Shown piece after piece: positions 55,023 to 63,812 of a stretch of DNA of 64,000 nucleotides. Source of the stretch: Streptomyces sp. YIM 121038 (lineage in GTDB: Bacteria; Actinomycetota; Actinomycetes; Streptomycetales; Streptomycetaceae). The notes beneath the pieces were generated by a model. That model ran no database searches and was not told the DNA's origin. It saw nothing but the letters and a program-made list of their open reading frames with translations. Positions within the stretch are counted from its first letter, which is position 1. Each line of letters begins with the position of its first letter. The translations under genes were made by a program, and so were the position numbers. Location: NCBI RefSeq assembly GCF_006088715.1, contig NZ_CP030771.1, positions 6,281,501 to 6,345,500 of the forward strand, given 5' to 3'.

Positions 55023-55201
55023 CGACCGGCCCGAGGGGGGTGCCCGGTGGGTGGGGGTCCGTGGTGCCGCGCCATGCGGCCCGCGGACCCCGCCCGCCGG
55101 GCGTTCGGACCGCCGTACCACCGCGTCGCCGCGTACGAAACGATCACTTAGGCTGCAACCGGCAGCACGGGGGGAGGAGTTGACGGTGAAGGGGTGGGGT
55201 C

Positions 55202-55807
55202 GTGGGAGTGGCGATACGGAGAGCGGTCGAGCGTGACCGGGCGGACGTCGTCCGGCTGATGAACGAGTCGTTCCACCGGGACCCGGTGAGCAGCTGGCTG
55301 TTCCCGGACGAGGAGCGCCGACGGAGCAGGCACGGCGCGCTGATGAGCGCCTTCCTCGATCTCGCGTTCGCGGAGGGGTACGTGGACATCGCCGAGGACG
55401 GCTCGGCGGTGGCCCTGTGGTGGTCGGTTCCCGCGGGCGCGGGGCACGGGGACGGCGCGCCCGAGGACGGGCCCGCGCAGCTCCGGGAGGCCGTCGACCC
55501 GGCGAACGAACGGGTGGAGGTGATCGGCCAGTTGACGTCCGACATCCATCCGACCGACCGGCCGCACCAGTATCTGCACATGATCGCCGTGCGGCCCGAC
55601 CGGCAGGGGCAGGGGCTCGGCACGGCGCTCGTCGCCTCCGTCCTCGAACGGTGCGACCGCGACGGGCTGCACGCCTATCTGGAGGCGAGCAACGCGCGCA
55701 GCCGCGCGCTGTACCTGCGCCTCGGCTTCACCGATCTGGGGGCGGCGCTCGACCTCCCGGACGGGCCCACGATGTGGCCCATGTGGCGCGAGCCGAAGGC
55801 ATCCTGA
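55202..55807 (+). CDS. GNAT-family N-acetyltransferase
   Basis: The 201-residue protein has the acetyl-CoA motif A, IAVRPDRQGQGLGTALV, followed by motif B with ASNARSRALYLRLGF. The substrate is unknown. It starts at GTG and lies 180 bp after the polyprenyl synthase; membership of the encapsulin locus is possible but unsupported. Confidence 0.87.
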   Translation: MGVAIRRAVERDRADVVRLMNESFHRDPVSSWLFPDEERRRSRHGALMSAFLDLAFAEGYVDIAEDGSAVALWWSVPAGAGHGDGAPEDGPAQLREAVDPANERVEVIGQLTSDIHPTDRPHQYLHMIAVRPDRQGQGLGTALVASVLERCDRDGLHAYLEASNARSRALYLRLGFTDLGAALDLPDGPTMWPMWREPKAS

Positions 55808-55896
55808 ACCGACGGAACTCCCTGCACGTCCCGCCTGGAGGGTGGCGGAAGCGGCCCTCCGCGCCCGCTCACCCGCCGTCTCGGAGAGGTCCCGGC

Positions 55897-56493
55897 TTGC
55901 GCAAGCTCACCTACTTCGTCGCCGTCTCGATCGACGGGTTCATCGGTGACCCGAGCGGAGACGCCAACTCCTACATGGCGTACGTGGACGAGGAGTTCCT
56001 GGAGTTCCTGAAGACGGAGTACCCGGAGACGATCTCCGTCGCCGGACGTCGCGTCCTCGGCTTCGACGGAGCGCCGAACCAGAAGTTCGACACCGTCATC
56101 CAGGGCATGAACACCTACCAGGTCGGCCTGGACGAGGGCATCGCGAGCCCGTACGCGCATCTGCGCGAGTACGTCGCCTCGCGCAGCCTGGGCGCGGCGC
56201 CCGACCCGAAGGTGCAGGTCATCGCCGACGACCTCATCGGCAAGGTCCGCGAACTCAAGGCCGAGGACAGCGGCCTCGACATCTGGCTGTGCGGCGGCGC
56301 GCGGCTCGCGGGCCTGCTGCGCGACGAGATCGACGAGCTCGTGCTGAAGACGTATCCGGTGCTGCTCGGCTCCGGCATGCCGATGTTCACGGGCGTGGAG
56401 TCCGCCGTCAGCGGCTTCGCGCTGACCTCGTCCCGGGTCTTCGGCAACGGAGTCGTCGTACGGAACTACGCGCGGCAGCCCGCGGACGGGTGA
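55897..56493 (+). CDS. dihydrofolate-reductase-fold (RibD C-domain) protein
   Basis: The 198-residue protein begins LRKLTYFVAVSIDGFIGD and contains WLCGGARLAGLL and LLGSGMPMF, the RibD_C/YwjB pattern of NADPH-dependent reductases. The TTG at 55897 is the best start: GAGAGGT lies seven bases upstream and family members begin at this point. The substrate is unknown. Confidence 0.85.
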   Translation: MRKLTYFVAVSIDGFIGDPSGDANSYMAYVDEEFLEFLKTEYPETISVAGRRVLGFDGAPNQKFDTVIQGMNTYQVGLDEGIASPYAHLREYVASRSLGAAPDPKVQVIADDLIGKVRELKAEDSGLDIWLCGGARLAGLLRDEIDELVLKTYPVLLGSGMPMFTGVESAVSGFALTSSRVFGNGVVVRNYARQPADG

Positions 56494-56580
56494 CCCCCGG
56501 ACCGCAACCCGACACCGCTCGGGCCGAAGCAGGCACCCCTCGGGCTGTGCGGCCCCCATAAATCGCCATATCCTGGCCTT

Positions 56581-56898
56581 ATGGGCACTGATGGGAGCCG
56601 GTCCGTCCCCCGTCCCGAGGGTGAGCACGTCTGCCCCAGCTGTGGACGGCAGGTCGGCACGGCCGTCAAGCGGCGCAAAGTGCTCGGGGTCTTCGTCCCC
56701 GTCTGGGGACCGGCCCCGTGCCACAACCCCGCGTGTGACGCGTGCGTCACCGAGGAGCAGTCCGAGGACCGGGGCAGGCGCGGTCACAAGAGCAGGCGGC
56801 GGAGCGCTCCGCCGCAGAAGGCGCGCCCCCGGGCGCCCGGCCCCGCCGAGGCCGACACCAAGTCGGTCGTGGAGACGGAACCGGACCCCGGCGCCTGA
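56581..56898 (+). CDS. small cysteine-motif protein
   Basis: A 105-residue protein has CPSCGRQVG and, 30 residues on, CHNPACDAC, which together may bind zinc. A basic Pro/Ala-rich tail follows. A TATCCT box six bases before the ATG suggests a leaderless mRNA. The family is not recognised. Confidence 0.7.
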   Translation: MGTDGSRSVPRPEGEHVCPSCGRQVGTAVKRRKVLGVFVPVWGPAPCHNPACDACVTEEQSEDRGRRGHKSRRRSAPPQKARPRAPGPAEADTKSVVETEPDPGA

Positions 56899-57012
56899 GC
56901 CGTCGGCGCCCGGGGCTCCCGACGGGGTCGCCGGGTTCTCGGCTGGGTGCTGAACCCCCAACTGACCTGCGCGGACGGCCGATTGTCAGTGGGCGCCGAT
57001 AAGGTCGCGGGC

Positions 57013-57987
57013 ATGAAGGTCACATGGGGGAAGCGGTGGGCCGCCGCGCTGGTGGCGGTGGTGGCCCTCGCCGGGTGCGGGGCCGGAGGCGGCGGCCGGG
57101 ACGGTGCCGGTGTGTCGGCCCGTGGCGCGCGGCTGTCCGGAGCGCCCGAGGTCGACTCGGAGCGTGACCTTCCGGAACTGCCCCTGGACCGCTACGAGTT
57201 CAGTCGGCGCGACTACGACCGACAGGAGGCCGCCACCCTGCGCCTCACCCAGGTCTGCATGAAGTCCTACGGCTTCGCCGACTTCCCCCTGCACTGGCGC
57301 GAGCGCGACGCCACCCTGGGCGGCGTCGCCGTCGCAGCGGTCATCTCGACCACGCTCACCGGCTCGCTCGACCTGGACCGGGCCCGGCGCTTGGGGTACG
57401 GCGTGGACGGCGACGCACTGAAGGAGTACCGCGAGCGGCGGCTCCCGAAGGGGCGCCTGATCACACAGGACGAGTACGCGGTGCTGCGCGGCGTGGGCGA
57501 GGGCCCGAGCGGCGGCGGTTTCAAGGTCGACGGCCGGGAGGTGCCGAGCGGCGGCTGCTCCCAGCGCGGCGCGCGGCAGCTGAGGGCCGACGTCAAGGAC
57601 GAGCCGCGCCTGACCTGGTACGTCACGAAGCGCCGCACGGCACTCGACAAGGCCGTCGCCAAGGACCGGCGGATGCGGCGCGCCCTCGACGTCTGGGCCG
57701 ACTGCGTCGAGGACAAGGGCTTCGCCCGCTACGCCAGCCCGGAAGCCGCCTTCCGGGACAAGGCCTGGCGGCGCGGCGGCGACGGGCGGACCGGGCACAC
57801 GCCCCGGGAGCGCGGCACGGCCGTCGCCGACATCGAGTGCAAGCGCGAGCACAACACGGCGGGAGTGTGGTGGACCGTGGCCGCCGAGAAGCAGCGGTAC
57901 GACATATCCCGGCACCAGGCGTCGTACGACGCGGTCCGTGCCGACCTGGAGCGGGTGCGGGCGGCGGTGCGGCGGGCGCTCGCCTAG
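57013..57987 (+). CDS. putative secreted lipoprotein
   Basis: The 324-residue protein has a signal peptide with lipobox VALAGC. The mature part has paired cysteines (QVCMKSYGF, DCVEDKGF, DIECKREH) as in a family of Streptomyces lipoproteins of unknown function. The ATG at 57013 starts the signal peptide. It is convergent with the CGNR gene eight bp away. Confidence 0.78.
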   Translation: MKVTWGKRWAAALVAVVALAGCGAGGGGRDGAGVSARGARLSGAPEVDSERDLPELPLDRYEFSRRDYDRQEAATLRLTQVCMKSYGFADFPLHWRERDATLGGVAVAAVISTTLTGSLDLDRARRLGYGVDGDALKEYRERRLPKGRLITQDEYAVLRGVGEGPSGGGFKVDGREVPSGGCSQRGARQLRADVKDEPRLTWYVTKRRTALDKAVAKDRRMRRALDVWADCVEDKGFARYASPEAAFRDKAWRRGGDGRTGHTPRERGTAVADIECKREHNTAGVWWTVAAEKQRYDISRHQASYDAVRADLERVRAAVRRALA

Positions 57988-57994
57988 CGGCCGT

Positions 57995-58705
57995 TCACCG
58001 CGGGCGGCGCGCCCGGTGCCGGGCCACCGCGTCGTTGTTGGCACACCGCACCGAGCAGTACGCGCGACGGCCCGCGCGCGAGGTGTCCACGAAGGCGCGG
58101 CCGCAGCCCGCGCGGGCGCAGCGGCCCAGGCGGCGGGCGTCCGCGTGGCACGCGATGTACGCGAGCCCGGCCGCCGTCAGGGCGCGGACGTGGGCCACGG
58201 GGTCGGCGCCGGGCGCGCTGTAGTGGAAGTGCGGGGTGCCGTCGTGCAGGGCGATGTACGGGCGGCTCGACGCCTCTTCGAGGAGCCGGTTGAGACGGGC
58301 GCAGCGCTCCGCGAGGTCCTGCGGGCCGAAGCAGTCGGCGAGGCGGCGGGCCCAGGTCCGGAGGTCCCGCCGCTGCGCGGGGCCGAGCGCGTGCTCCACG
58401 ACGCCGTGCGCGGCGAGCAGGGCGGAGGGGTCGTCGGCCGTGGCCGTGTCGCCTGGGCCCGCGCCTCTCGGGTCCGCCTCGCCCGGGCCCACGCCGTCGC
58501 GGCCCGTGCCGTCGCGGCCCCCGCCGTCAGGGCTCGCCTCACCCAGGCCCGCGCCACCCGGGCCCGCGCCATCCGGGCCCGCCTCGCCCAGATCCGCCTC
58601 ACCCGGGCCGGCCCCGTTCGGGCCAGCCCCGTCCGGGCCCGCATACGCGTTCACCAGGTCCGCGGCGAGCAGCGCTGCCTCGCCTCCGTAATGGTTGAAA
58701 TGCAT
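57995..58705 (-). CDS. CGNR zinc-finger (ABATE-domain) regulator with repeat insertion
   Basis: The 236-residue protein has a C-terminal CGNR-type zinc finger, CARAGCGRAFVDTS then YCSVRCANNDAVARHR, a putative DNA-binding element, behind an ABATE domain (LDxVNAY-like DLVNAYA and RPYIALHDG). Residues 22-92 are a low-complexity Gly/Pro/Ala/Asp insertion made of five-residue units such as GPDGA and GPGEA, encoded by a 15-bp repeat. It is divergent from the EamA exporter, with only 25 bp between starts. Confidence 0.82.
   Translation of the reverse strand: MHFNHYGGEAALLAADLVNAYAGPDGAGPNGAGPGEADLGEAGPDGAGPGGAGLGEASPDGGGRDGTGRDGVGPGEADPRGAGPGDTATADDPSALLAAHGVVEHALGPAQRRDLRTWARRLADCFGPQDLAERCARLNRLLEEASSRPYIALHDGTPHFHYSAPGADPVAHVRALTAAGLAYIACHADARRLGRCARAGCGRAFVDTSRAGRRAYCSVRCANNDAVARHRARRPR
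58425..58642. repeat. 15-bp in-frame minisatellite inside the CGNR gene
   Basis: About 14 imperfect copies of a 15-bp unit (for example CGCCTCGCCCGGGCC on the plus strand) lie within the coding sequence and keep frame. This adds about 70 residues to the protein. Confidence 0.75.
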
Positions 58706-58730
58706 AAGGGCATGACATCACGCTGGGCCC

Positions 58731-59735
58731 ATGGGGAACACTCGCGCCGCGCGCGGCGCCCTCGGCCTGGTGCTCGCGCAGGTGGTCAGCCTGCAGGCGG
58801 GCGCGGCGGTCGCCAAGGCCGCGTACGGGCAGGTGAGTCCGACCGCCCTCGCGGGCCTGCGGCTGGGGTTCGCGGCCCTCGTGCTGTGGTGCGTGGTGCG
58901 GCCCCGGCCCCGGCGGTTCACGGCCGAGCGGTGGTGGGCCGCCGTGGGGCTCGGCGTGGTCCTCGCCGCCATGAACACGGCGTACTTCCAGGCCATCGGG
59001 AAGCTGCCGCTCGGGGTCGCCGCCACCCTCGAACTGCTCGGGCCGCTCCTGCTCGCCCTGGCGCTCTCGCGCAGCCCGGCACAGCTGTGCGCGGGGCTGC
59101 TAGCCCTCGCGGGGGTGCTGCTGCTCGCGGCGCCGGGCGGGGCGCTGCCGGTCGCGGGGCTCGCGCTCGGCGCGCTCGCCGCGGGCTGCCGGGCCGCGTA
59201 CGTGGTGCTCAACCGGCGCGTGGGGCGGCTCTTCCCGGACTGGTCCGGGCTCACGGTGGCGCTGGCGGTGGGCGCGCTGCTCCTGGTGCCGGTCGCGGTG
59301 TTCACCGACGGCGCGGCCGTCGCCCGGCACCCGGGAGTCCTCGCCACCGGCCTCCTCGTCGCGCTCCTCTCGTCCCTGATCCCGTACTCCCTCGACCTGC
59401 TCGCCCTGCGTCGCATCGGCGTCCGCGCCTTCGGCGTCCTGCTGGCCCTCGGGCCCGCGGCGGGCGCGGCCGTCGGCTTCGTCGCCCTCGGTGAGCGGCT
59501 GAACGCCCGGCAGTGCGGGGCGGTGGCGCTCGTGGTCGTGGCCTGCGCGTGGGCGGTGTGGTCGGGGGACGGAGGCCGCGGCACCGAGACCGGGGGCCGT
59601 TCCGCCGGGGAGGGAGGCCGCGCAACCGGGGACGGGGGCCGCACCGCCACCGGCGAAGGCCGCGCCGCCGAGGCCGGGGGCCGTACCGCCACCGGCGAAG
59701 GGCGTGGTGGCCAGGGGCAGGGCTGGGGCGGTTGA
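58731..59735 (+). CDS. EamA/RhtA-family exporter
   Basis: The 334-residue protein has ten helices in two EamA halves, for example GLRLGFAALVLWCV and KLPLGVAATLELLGPLLLAL, as in threonine/homoserine and metabolite exporters. Residues after about 280 form a Gly/Thr/Arg-rich repetitive tail. The CGNR gene is divergent and is a candidate regulator. Confidence 0.87.
   Translation: MGNTRAARGALGLVLAQVVSLQAGAAVAKAAYGQVSPTALAGLRLGFAALVLWCVVRPRPRRFTAERWWAAVGLGVVLAAMNTAYFQAIGKLPLGVAATLELLGPLLLALALSRSPAQLCAGLLALAGVLLLAAPGGALPVAGLALGALAAGCRAAYVVLNRRVGRLFPDWSGLTVALAVGALLLVPVAVFTDGAAVARHPGVLATGLLVALLSSLIPYSLDLLALRRIGVRAFGVLLALGPAAGAAVGFVALGERLNARQCGAVALVVVACAWAVWSGDGGRGTETGGRSAGEGGRATGDGGRTATGEGRAAEAGGRTATGEGRGGQGQGWGG
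59570..59733. repeat. in-frame repeats encoding the EamA tail
   Basis: Units encoding GGRTATGEGR (59635-59664 and 59680-59709) and related GGRSAGEGGR, GGRATGDGGR recur. The 3' end of the gene thus consists of a GC-rich repeat similar in style to that in the neighbouring gene. Confidence 0.7.
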
Positions 59736-59824
59736 GGGGGGCGGGCCTGGCGCGCGCACGGGCTCACCGGGCGGTGGGGTCGTGTGCATGATGGGGCCAT
59801 GACCCGACTCGAAGGCCTCATCCG

Positions 59825-60487
59825 GTGACCGACACCCAGGCAGGCCTCATACGCCCGGCCGACCCCGTGCGCCCCCGCCCCTTCGACGCCGTGCTCACCG
59901 ATCTCGACGGCGTCATCCGTTTCTACGACATGTCCCGCCTCACGGAGCTGGAGCGCGCGGCGGGGCTGCCCGAGGGGGCCACCGCCGAGATCGCCTTCGC
60001 GCCCGAGACCGATCTGCCGCTGATGCTCGGCCGGATCGGCAAGGACGAGTGGGTGGCGGCGATCGCCACCGGGCTCGCCGAACACCGGGGGCTCGACGCG
60101 GCGCGCGGCCACGAACTGGGGCTCGCGCTGGCCGAGTCGGCGTTCTGGGCCGACCGGACGGTCGTGGACCTGCTGGGCCGCGCCCGCGCCCACGTACCGG
60201 TGTCGATCGTCACCAACGCCACGCCCTGGCTGGACGAGGACCTGGCGCGGCTCGGCCTGACGGCCCTGGTGGACGACGTCGTCGGCAGCGCCGCGCTCGG
60301 CCTGGCCAAGCCCGACCGGCGGATCTACGAACTGGCCGCCGAGCGCGTCGGAGCCGCCGTCACGCGCTGCCTGTTCGTGGACGACCGCGAGGAGAACGTG
60401 GCCGCGGCGACCGCGCTCGGGATGAGGGGCGTGCTGTACCGCGGGCCGGACGACCTGCGGGCGGCCCTCGCACCCCTGCTCGGCTGA
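59825..60487 (+). CDS. HAD-superfamily hydrolase
   Basis: The 220-residue protein has motif I DLDGVI, motif II VTNAT, motif III lysine in LAKPD and motif IV VDDREENVAAA, so it is a type IA HAD phosphatase. The first nucleophile Asp and acid/base Asp are intact. The substrate is unknown. It starts at GTG 59825. Confidence 0.88.
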   Translation: MTDTQAGLIRPADPVRPRPFDAVLTDLDGVIRFYDMSRLTELERAAGLPEGATAEIAFAPETDLPLMLGRIGKDEWVAAIATGLAEHRGLDAARGHELGLALAESAFWADRTVVDLLGRARAHVPVSIVTNATPWLDEDLARLGLTALVDDVVGSAALGLAKPDRRIYELAAERVGAAVTRCLFVDDREENVAAATALGMRGVLYRGPDDLRAALAPLLG

Positions 60488-60779
60488 CCCGGGCGCGGGC
60501 GCCCCACCCCGTGTCGCCCGCCGCCGGGCGCGGTGGCCCCGTCACCCGGCCCGTCCGCCGGAGCGGGGCCGTCCGGTCGGTCGGGCCGGGGTCGGCACAC
60601 GCGCGTCCATCTGTCTGTCCTCCACATCACACGCAGGCCCATGTCACATTCGGGCGGGGATCGATACCGTGGACGTACCGCTTCGTGATCTTCTGGTCGG
60701 CGCCGCAGCGCGGCGGGTGACGCACCGCCGTTCTCGGTGTGTCGCTGCTTTGACGGATCGCGACGAAGGAATGTGACAG

Positions 60780-61706
60780 ATGGACGGAAGAGATCTCCTG
60801 GCGGAGCGCTTCGAGGAGCACAGGCCCCACCTGAAGGCCGTCGCGTACCGCATGCTGGGCTCCCTGAGCGAGGCCGAGGACGCCGTCCAGGAGACCTGGC
60901 TCAAGCTCAGCCGCACCGACAGCGACGCCGTGCAGAACCTGGGCGGCTGGCTGACGACCGTCGTGGGCCGCGTCTGCCTGGACCTGCTGCGCGCCCGCCA
61001 GCAGCGCGGCGAGCAGTCGCTCGACGTGCCCGACACCTATGTGCCCGACCCGCAGGTCAGCGCGCTGCCCGGGCGCCGCGAGACGGTCGACCCCGAAGAG
61101 GAGGCGCTGCTCACCGACTCGGTGGGGCTCGCCCTCCTCGTCGTCCTTGACACGCTCAGCCCGGCCGAGCGCCTGGCGTTCGTGCTGCACGACATGTTCG
61201 CCGTGCCGTTCGAGGACATCGCGCCCATCGTGGAGCGGGCCCCGGCCGCGACCCGGCAGCTGGCGAGCCGGGCCCGCCGCCGGGTGCGCGACGCGGCGCC
61301 GGTGCCGGACCCGGACCGGGCCAAGCAGCGCGAGGTCGTCGAGGCGTTCCTCGCGGCGGCGCGCGGCGGCGACTTCGACGCGCTGCTCGAACTCCTGGAC
61401 CCGGACGTGGTGCTGCGGGCCGACGGCGGCGAGGTCGCGGGCCTGTCGCGCCTGGTGCGGGGCGCCCAGGCGGTGGTGGCGGGGGCGCGTTCGTTCGCCA
61501 CCGTCGCGCTCGCCACGCACCTGGTGCTCGTCAACGGCAGGGTGGGCCAGCTCTCGGTGGTGGACGGCAAGCCGTTCTCCGTCGGCGAGTTCACGGTCCG
61601 CGACGGCCGGATCGTCGAGATCAACATCCTGGCGGACCACGACCGTCTCGCCGCCCTCCTGGACTCCGCCACGGTCACGGCCGTCACCGGGGAGGCCACG
61701 GACTGA
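60780..61706 (+). CDS. ECF41-type sigma factor with SnoaL-like C-domain (SigJ-like)
   Basis: The 308-residue protein has sigma2 (AVAYRMLGSLSEAEDAVQET), sigma4 (LSPAERLAFVLHDMFAVPFEDIAPI) and a C-terminal SnoaL-like domain of about 120 residues containing ADGGEV and the end motif INILADHDRL, the degenerate NPDKL of ECF41. The fused domain modulates the sigma activity in place of a separate anti-sigma. A TGTCACA (60642-60648) resembles the ECF41 -35 but no CGTC -10 is at the right spacing. GAAGGA precedes the ATG. Confidence 0.9.
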   Translation: MDGRDLLAERFEEHRPHLKAVAYRMLGSLSEAEDAVQETWLKLSRTDSDAVQNLGGWLTTVVGRVCLDLLRARQQRGEQSLDVPDTYVPDPQVSALPGRRETVDPEEEALLTDSVGLALLVVLDTLSPAERLAFVLHDMFAVPFEDIAPIVERAPAATRQLASRARRRVRDAAPVPDPDRAKQREVVEAFLAAARGGDFDALLELLDPDVVLRADGGEVAGLSRLVRGAQAVVAGARSFATVALATHLVLVNGRVGQLSVVDGKPFSVGEFTVRDGRIVEINILADHDRLAALLDSATVTAVTGEATD

Positions 61707-61783
61707 CGGGAGCCGTCCCCCGACCCCGGGGGACGGCGCCAGGCCGCCTGCGTCCGCCGTATCAGCCCGCCTGCGTCCGCGCG

Positions 61784-63594
61784 TCAGCCCACCCGGGTCC
61801 GCCGCGTGACCCGCCGCACGTACTCCTTCCGGTCCAGGGGGTCGTGGTCCGTGCGCGGGCGCTCCGGCGGTGCCCCGCGCACCGGCTCGTAGCGCTCGAA
61901 GGCGGACTCCAGCTCGCCCTCGCCGCGCGTGAGTCCGGGCAGGAGCCGCTCCAGCTCGTGCACGCGCGCGGCCGGGACCACGCCGTCGAGCACGTACGCC
62001 GGGCCGTGCACCGTCGGCGCGTACGGCACCGCGCCGATCCGCCCGAGCGCGGGCAGCAGGGTGCCGAACACATCGGCGGGCACGGTCAGCCGGAACCGGT
62101 GCACCGGCTCGTGCACCCGCGTGCCCGCCGCCCGCAGCGCGGCCATGAGGACGAGCGGCGTCAGCCGGCGGAAGTCCCCGGCCGTGCTCGACATGCTCTT
62201 GTCGAAGACCGCGTGCGCGTGGCTCTGCCGCGGCCATTACCCGCAGCGCGTCAGGGTGACGAGGCAGTCGGAGACCTCCCAGCCGTGCAGGCCCTGTCGC
62301 AGCGTCTCCCGCACGGTCTCCTCGACCGCCGCGAAGAACGCGTACGGCATCGAGCCCAGCTCGACGCCGAGGCGGAACGCCACCCCGGACCCCGGCGGCG
62401 AGGGCGCCACGCGCAGGCCCACCGTGGCGAGGAACGGATTGAGGTCCGTGTCGATGACCTCGACGTGCGTGCCGGTCCCGACGACCCGCTCCACGCACAG
62501 CGCCGTGGTCGCGCGGAAGTCGACGCCGACGCCGAACTTCTCGGCGAGCGTGGTCTCGATGACCTCCTTCTGGACCTCGCCGTACAGCGATACGGAGACC
62601 TCCTGGCGCAGCGGGTCCTGGCGCAGGCCGATCAGCGGGTCCTGCTCGGCGAGCCGGGTGAGCGCGGTGTGCAGCGCGCCCCTGTCGCCCGGGCGGCGCG
62701 GCTCGACGACGGTCTCCAGGGTGGGCGGCGCGAAGTGCCGCCGCGGCGCGTGCCGTTCCGGTACGGCGCGCACCTCGCCGAGCACGTCCCCGATCCGTAC
62801 GTCGCCGAGCCCCCACACCCGGGCGATCTGCCCGGCGACGGCGGCCTCGCGGCGCACGGCCGTGCCCTGCTCGAAGACGCCGACCGCGGTGACCTTGCCG
62901 GGCTCCGCGCGGCCCCCGAAGGGCACCCGGTCGCGCACGCGCAGCGTGCCGGAGTACAGGCGCGTGTACGCCACCTTCTCGCCCGCGGCGCCGCGCTCGA
63001 CCTTGAAGACGGTGCCCGCGAGCGGCCCCTCCGGGCTGCCGGTGGCCCGGGGCAGCAGTTCCTTGACGGCGTCCGTCAGCGCGTCGAGGCCGGTGCCCGT
63101 GATGGCCGAGCCGAAGAGCACCGGGTGCGCCTCGGCCCGCCGCGTCTGCTCCGCCAGGGCCGCGCGCAGCCGCGCGTACGTGAGAGTGGCGTGGTCGTCC
63201 ACGACGTACGCGGCGAGCAGCGCGTCGTCCCGCTCGGCGAGCGACTCGGCGAGCAGGGCGCGGAAGCGGGCGTCCTCGGGCGCGTGGCGGACGGCGCGCG
63301 CGCCCCGCGTACCGGGGGAGTGGACCGTGCCCAGGGCGACGGCGGCCGGGGTCAGTTTCCGGCCGATCTCGGCGCGTACGCGCTCGATGTCGGCACCCCG
63401 GCGGACTTGATGGTGATCCCGCGCCGCCGCTCCAGGGCGAGCGAGTCGGTGAGGGTGCTGCCGTCGTCGACGCTGCCGAGCTCGTCGACGACACCGGCGG
63501 CGTGCAGGAGCCGCTCGGTCAGGCTGGTCTTACCGGCGTCTACGTGCGCCAGGATCCCCAAGTTCAGCAAGGGTGAAGGGGTGTGCGACGGCAC
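61784..63594 (-). pseudogene. broken ribosomal-protection (OtrA/TetM-like) translation factor
   Basis: Three pieces of one EF-G-like protein lie in order. The N-terminal piece (63594-63352) has [15 protein letters not shown] and [10 protein letters not shown]. It then jumps, in another frame, to [15 protein letters not shown] (about 63395), which in intact relatives follows NKIDR. So roughly 80-90 codons holding the DTPGH and NKID nucleotide motifs are missing and the frame is shifted. Domains II to IV follow to 62237, where TAA stands at the expected Tyr of the GYWPRQSHAH motif; the same frame then continues with WPRQSHAHAVFDKSM to 61784. With a deletion, a shift and a nonsense codon the product cannot work. 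Confidence 0.85.
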
Positions 63595-63756
63595 AGGGCG
63601 TCATGTCCTCGTGATGGGGGGCGATTCCTTTCCGGCGGGACATGGACGTCTGGCGCATCTGAGGTCTCCTGGTCGGGGAGGTACGGGCGGGACACGACCA
63701 GCGCAGCAGGGGGCGCGGCGGCGGAGCAACCGATTTCCGCGGCCGCGGCATGGCGA

Positions 63757-63790
63757 AGGGGCCCGGCCGGATCGCTCCTGCCGGGCCCCT
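63757..63790. terminator. hairpin terminator after sodN
   Basis: An 11-bp GC-rich stem (63757-63767 with 63780-63790) with a 12-base loop lies 23 bases past the sodN stop. Confidence 0.7.
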
Positions 63791-63812
63791 CCACGTGTGA
63801 ACCGCCCTGGGA

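Noticed and set aside
58425..58642. CRISPR-like array
   Set aside because: The repeats are 15 bp, contiguous and coding, with no spacers and no cas genes nearby.
62237..63202. A separate intact EF-G-like gene starting at GTG 63202
   Set aside because: It lacks the GTPase domain, starts in mid-domain, and homologous sequence continues both upstream and downstream in pieces, so it is part of the pseudogene.
60627..63494. A 955-codon minus-strand open frame over the ECF41 and OtrA-like regions
   Set aside because: It runs antisense to a well-supported sigma factor and reads the pseudogene in a non-coding frame. Such frames are common by-products of high GC.
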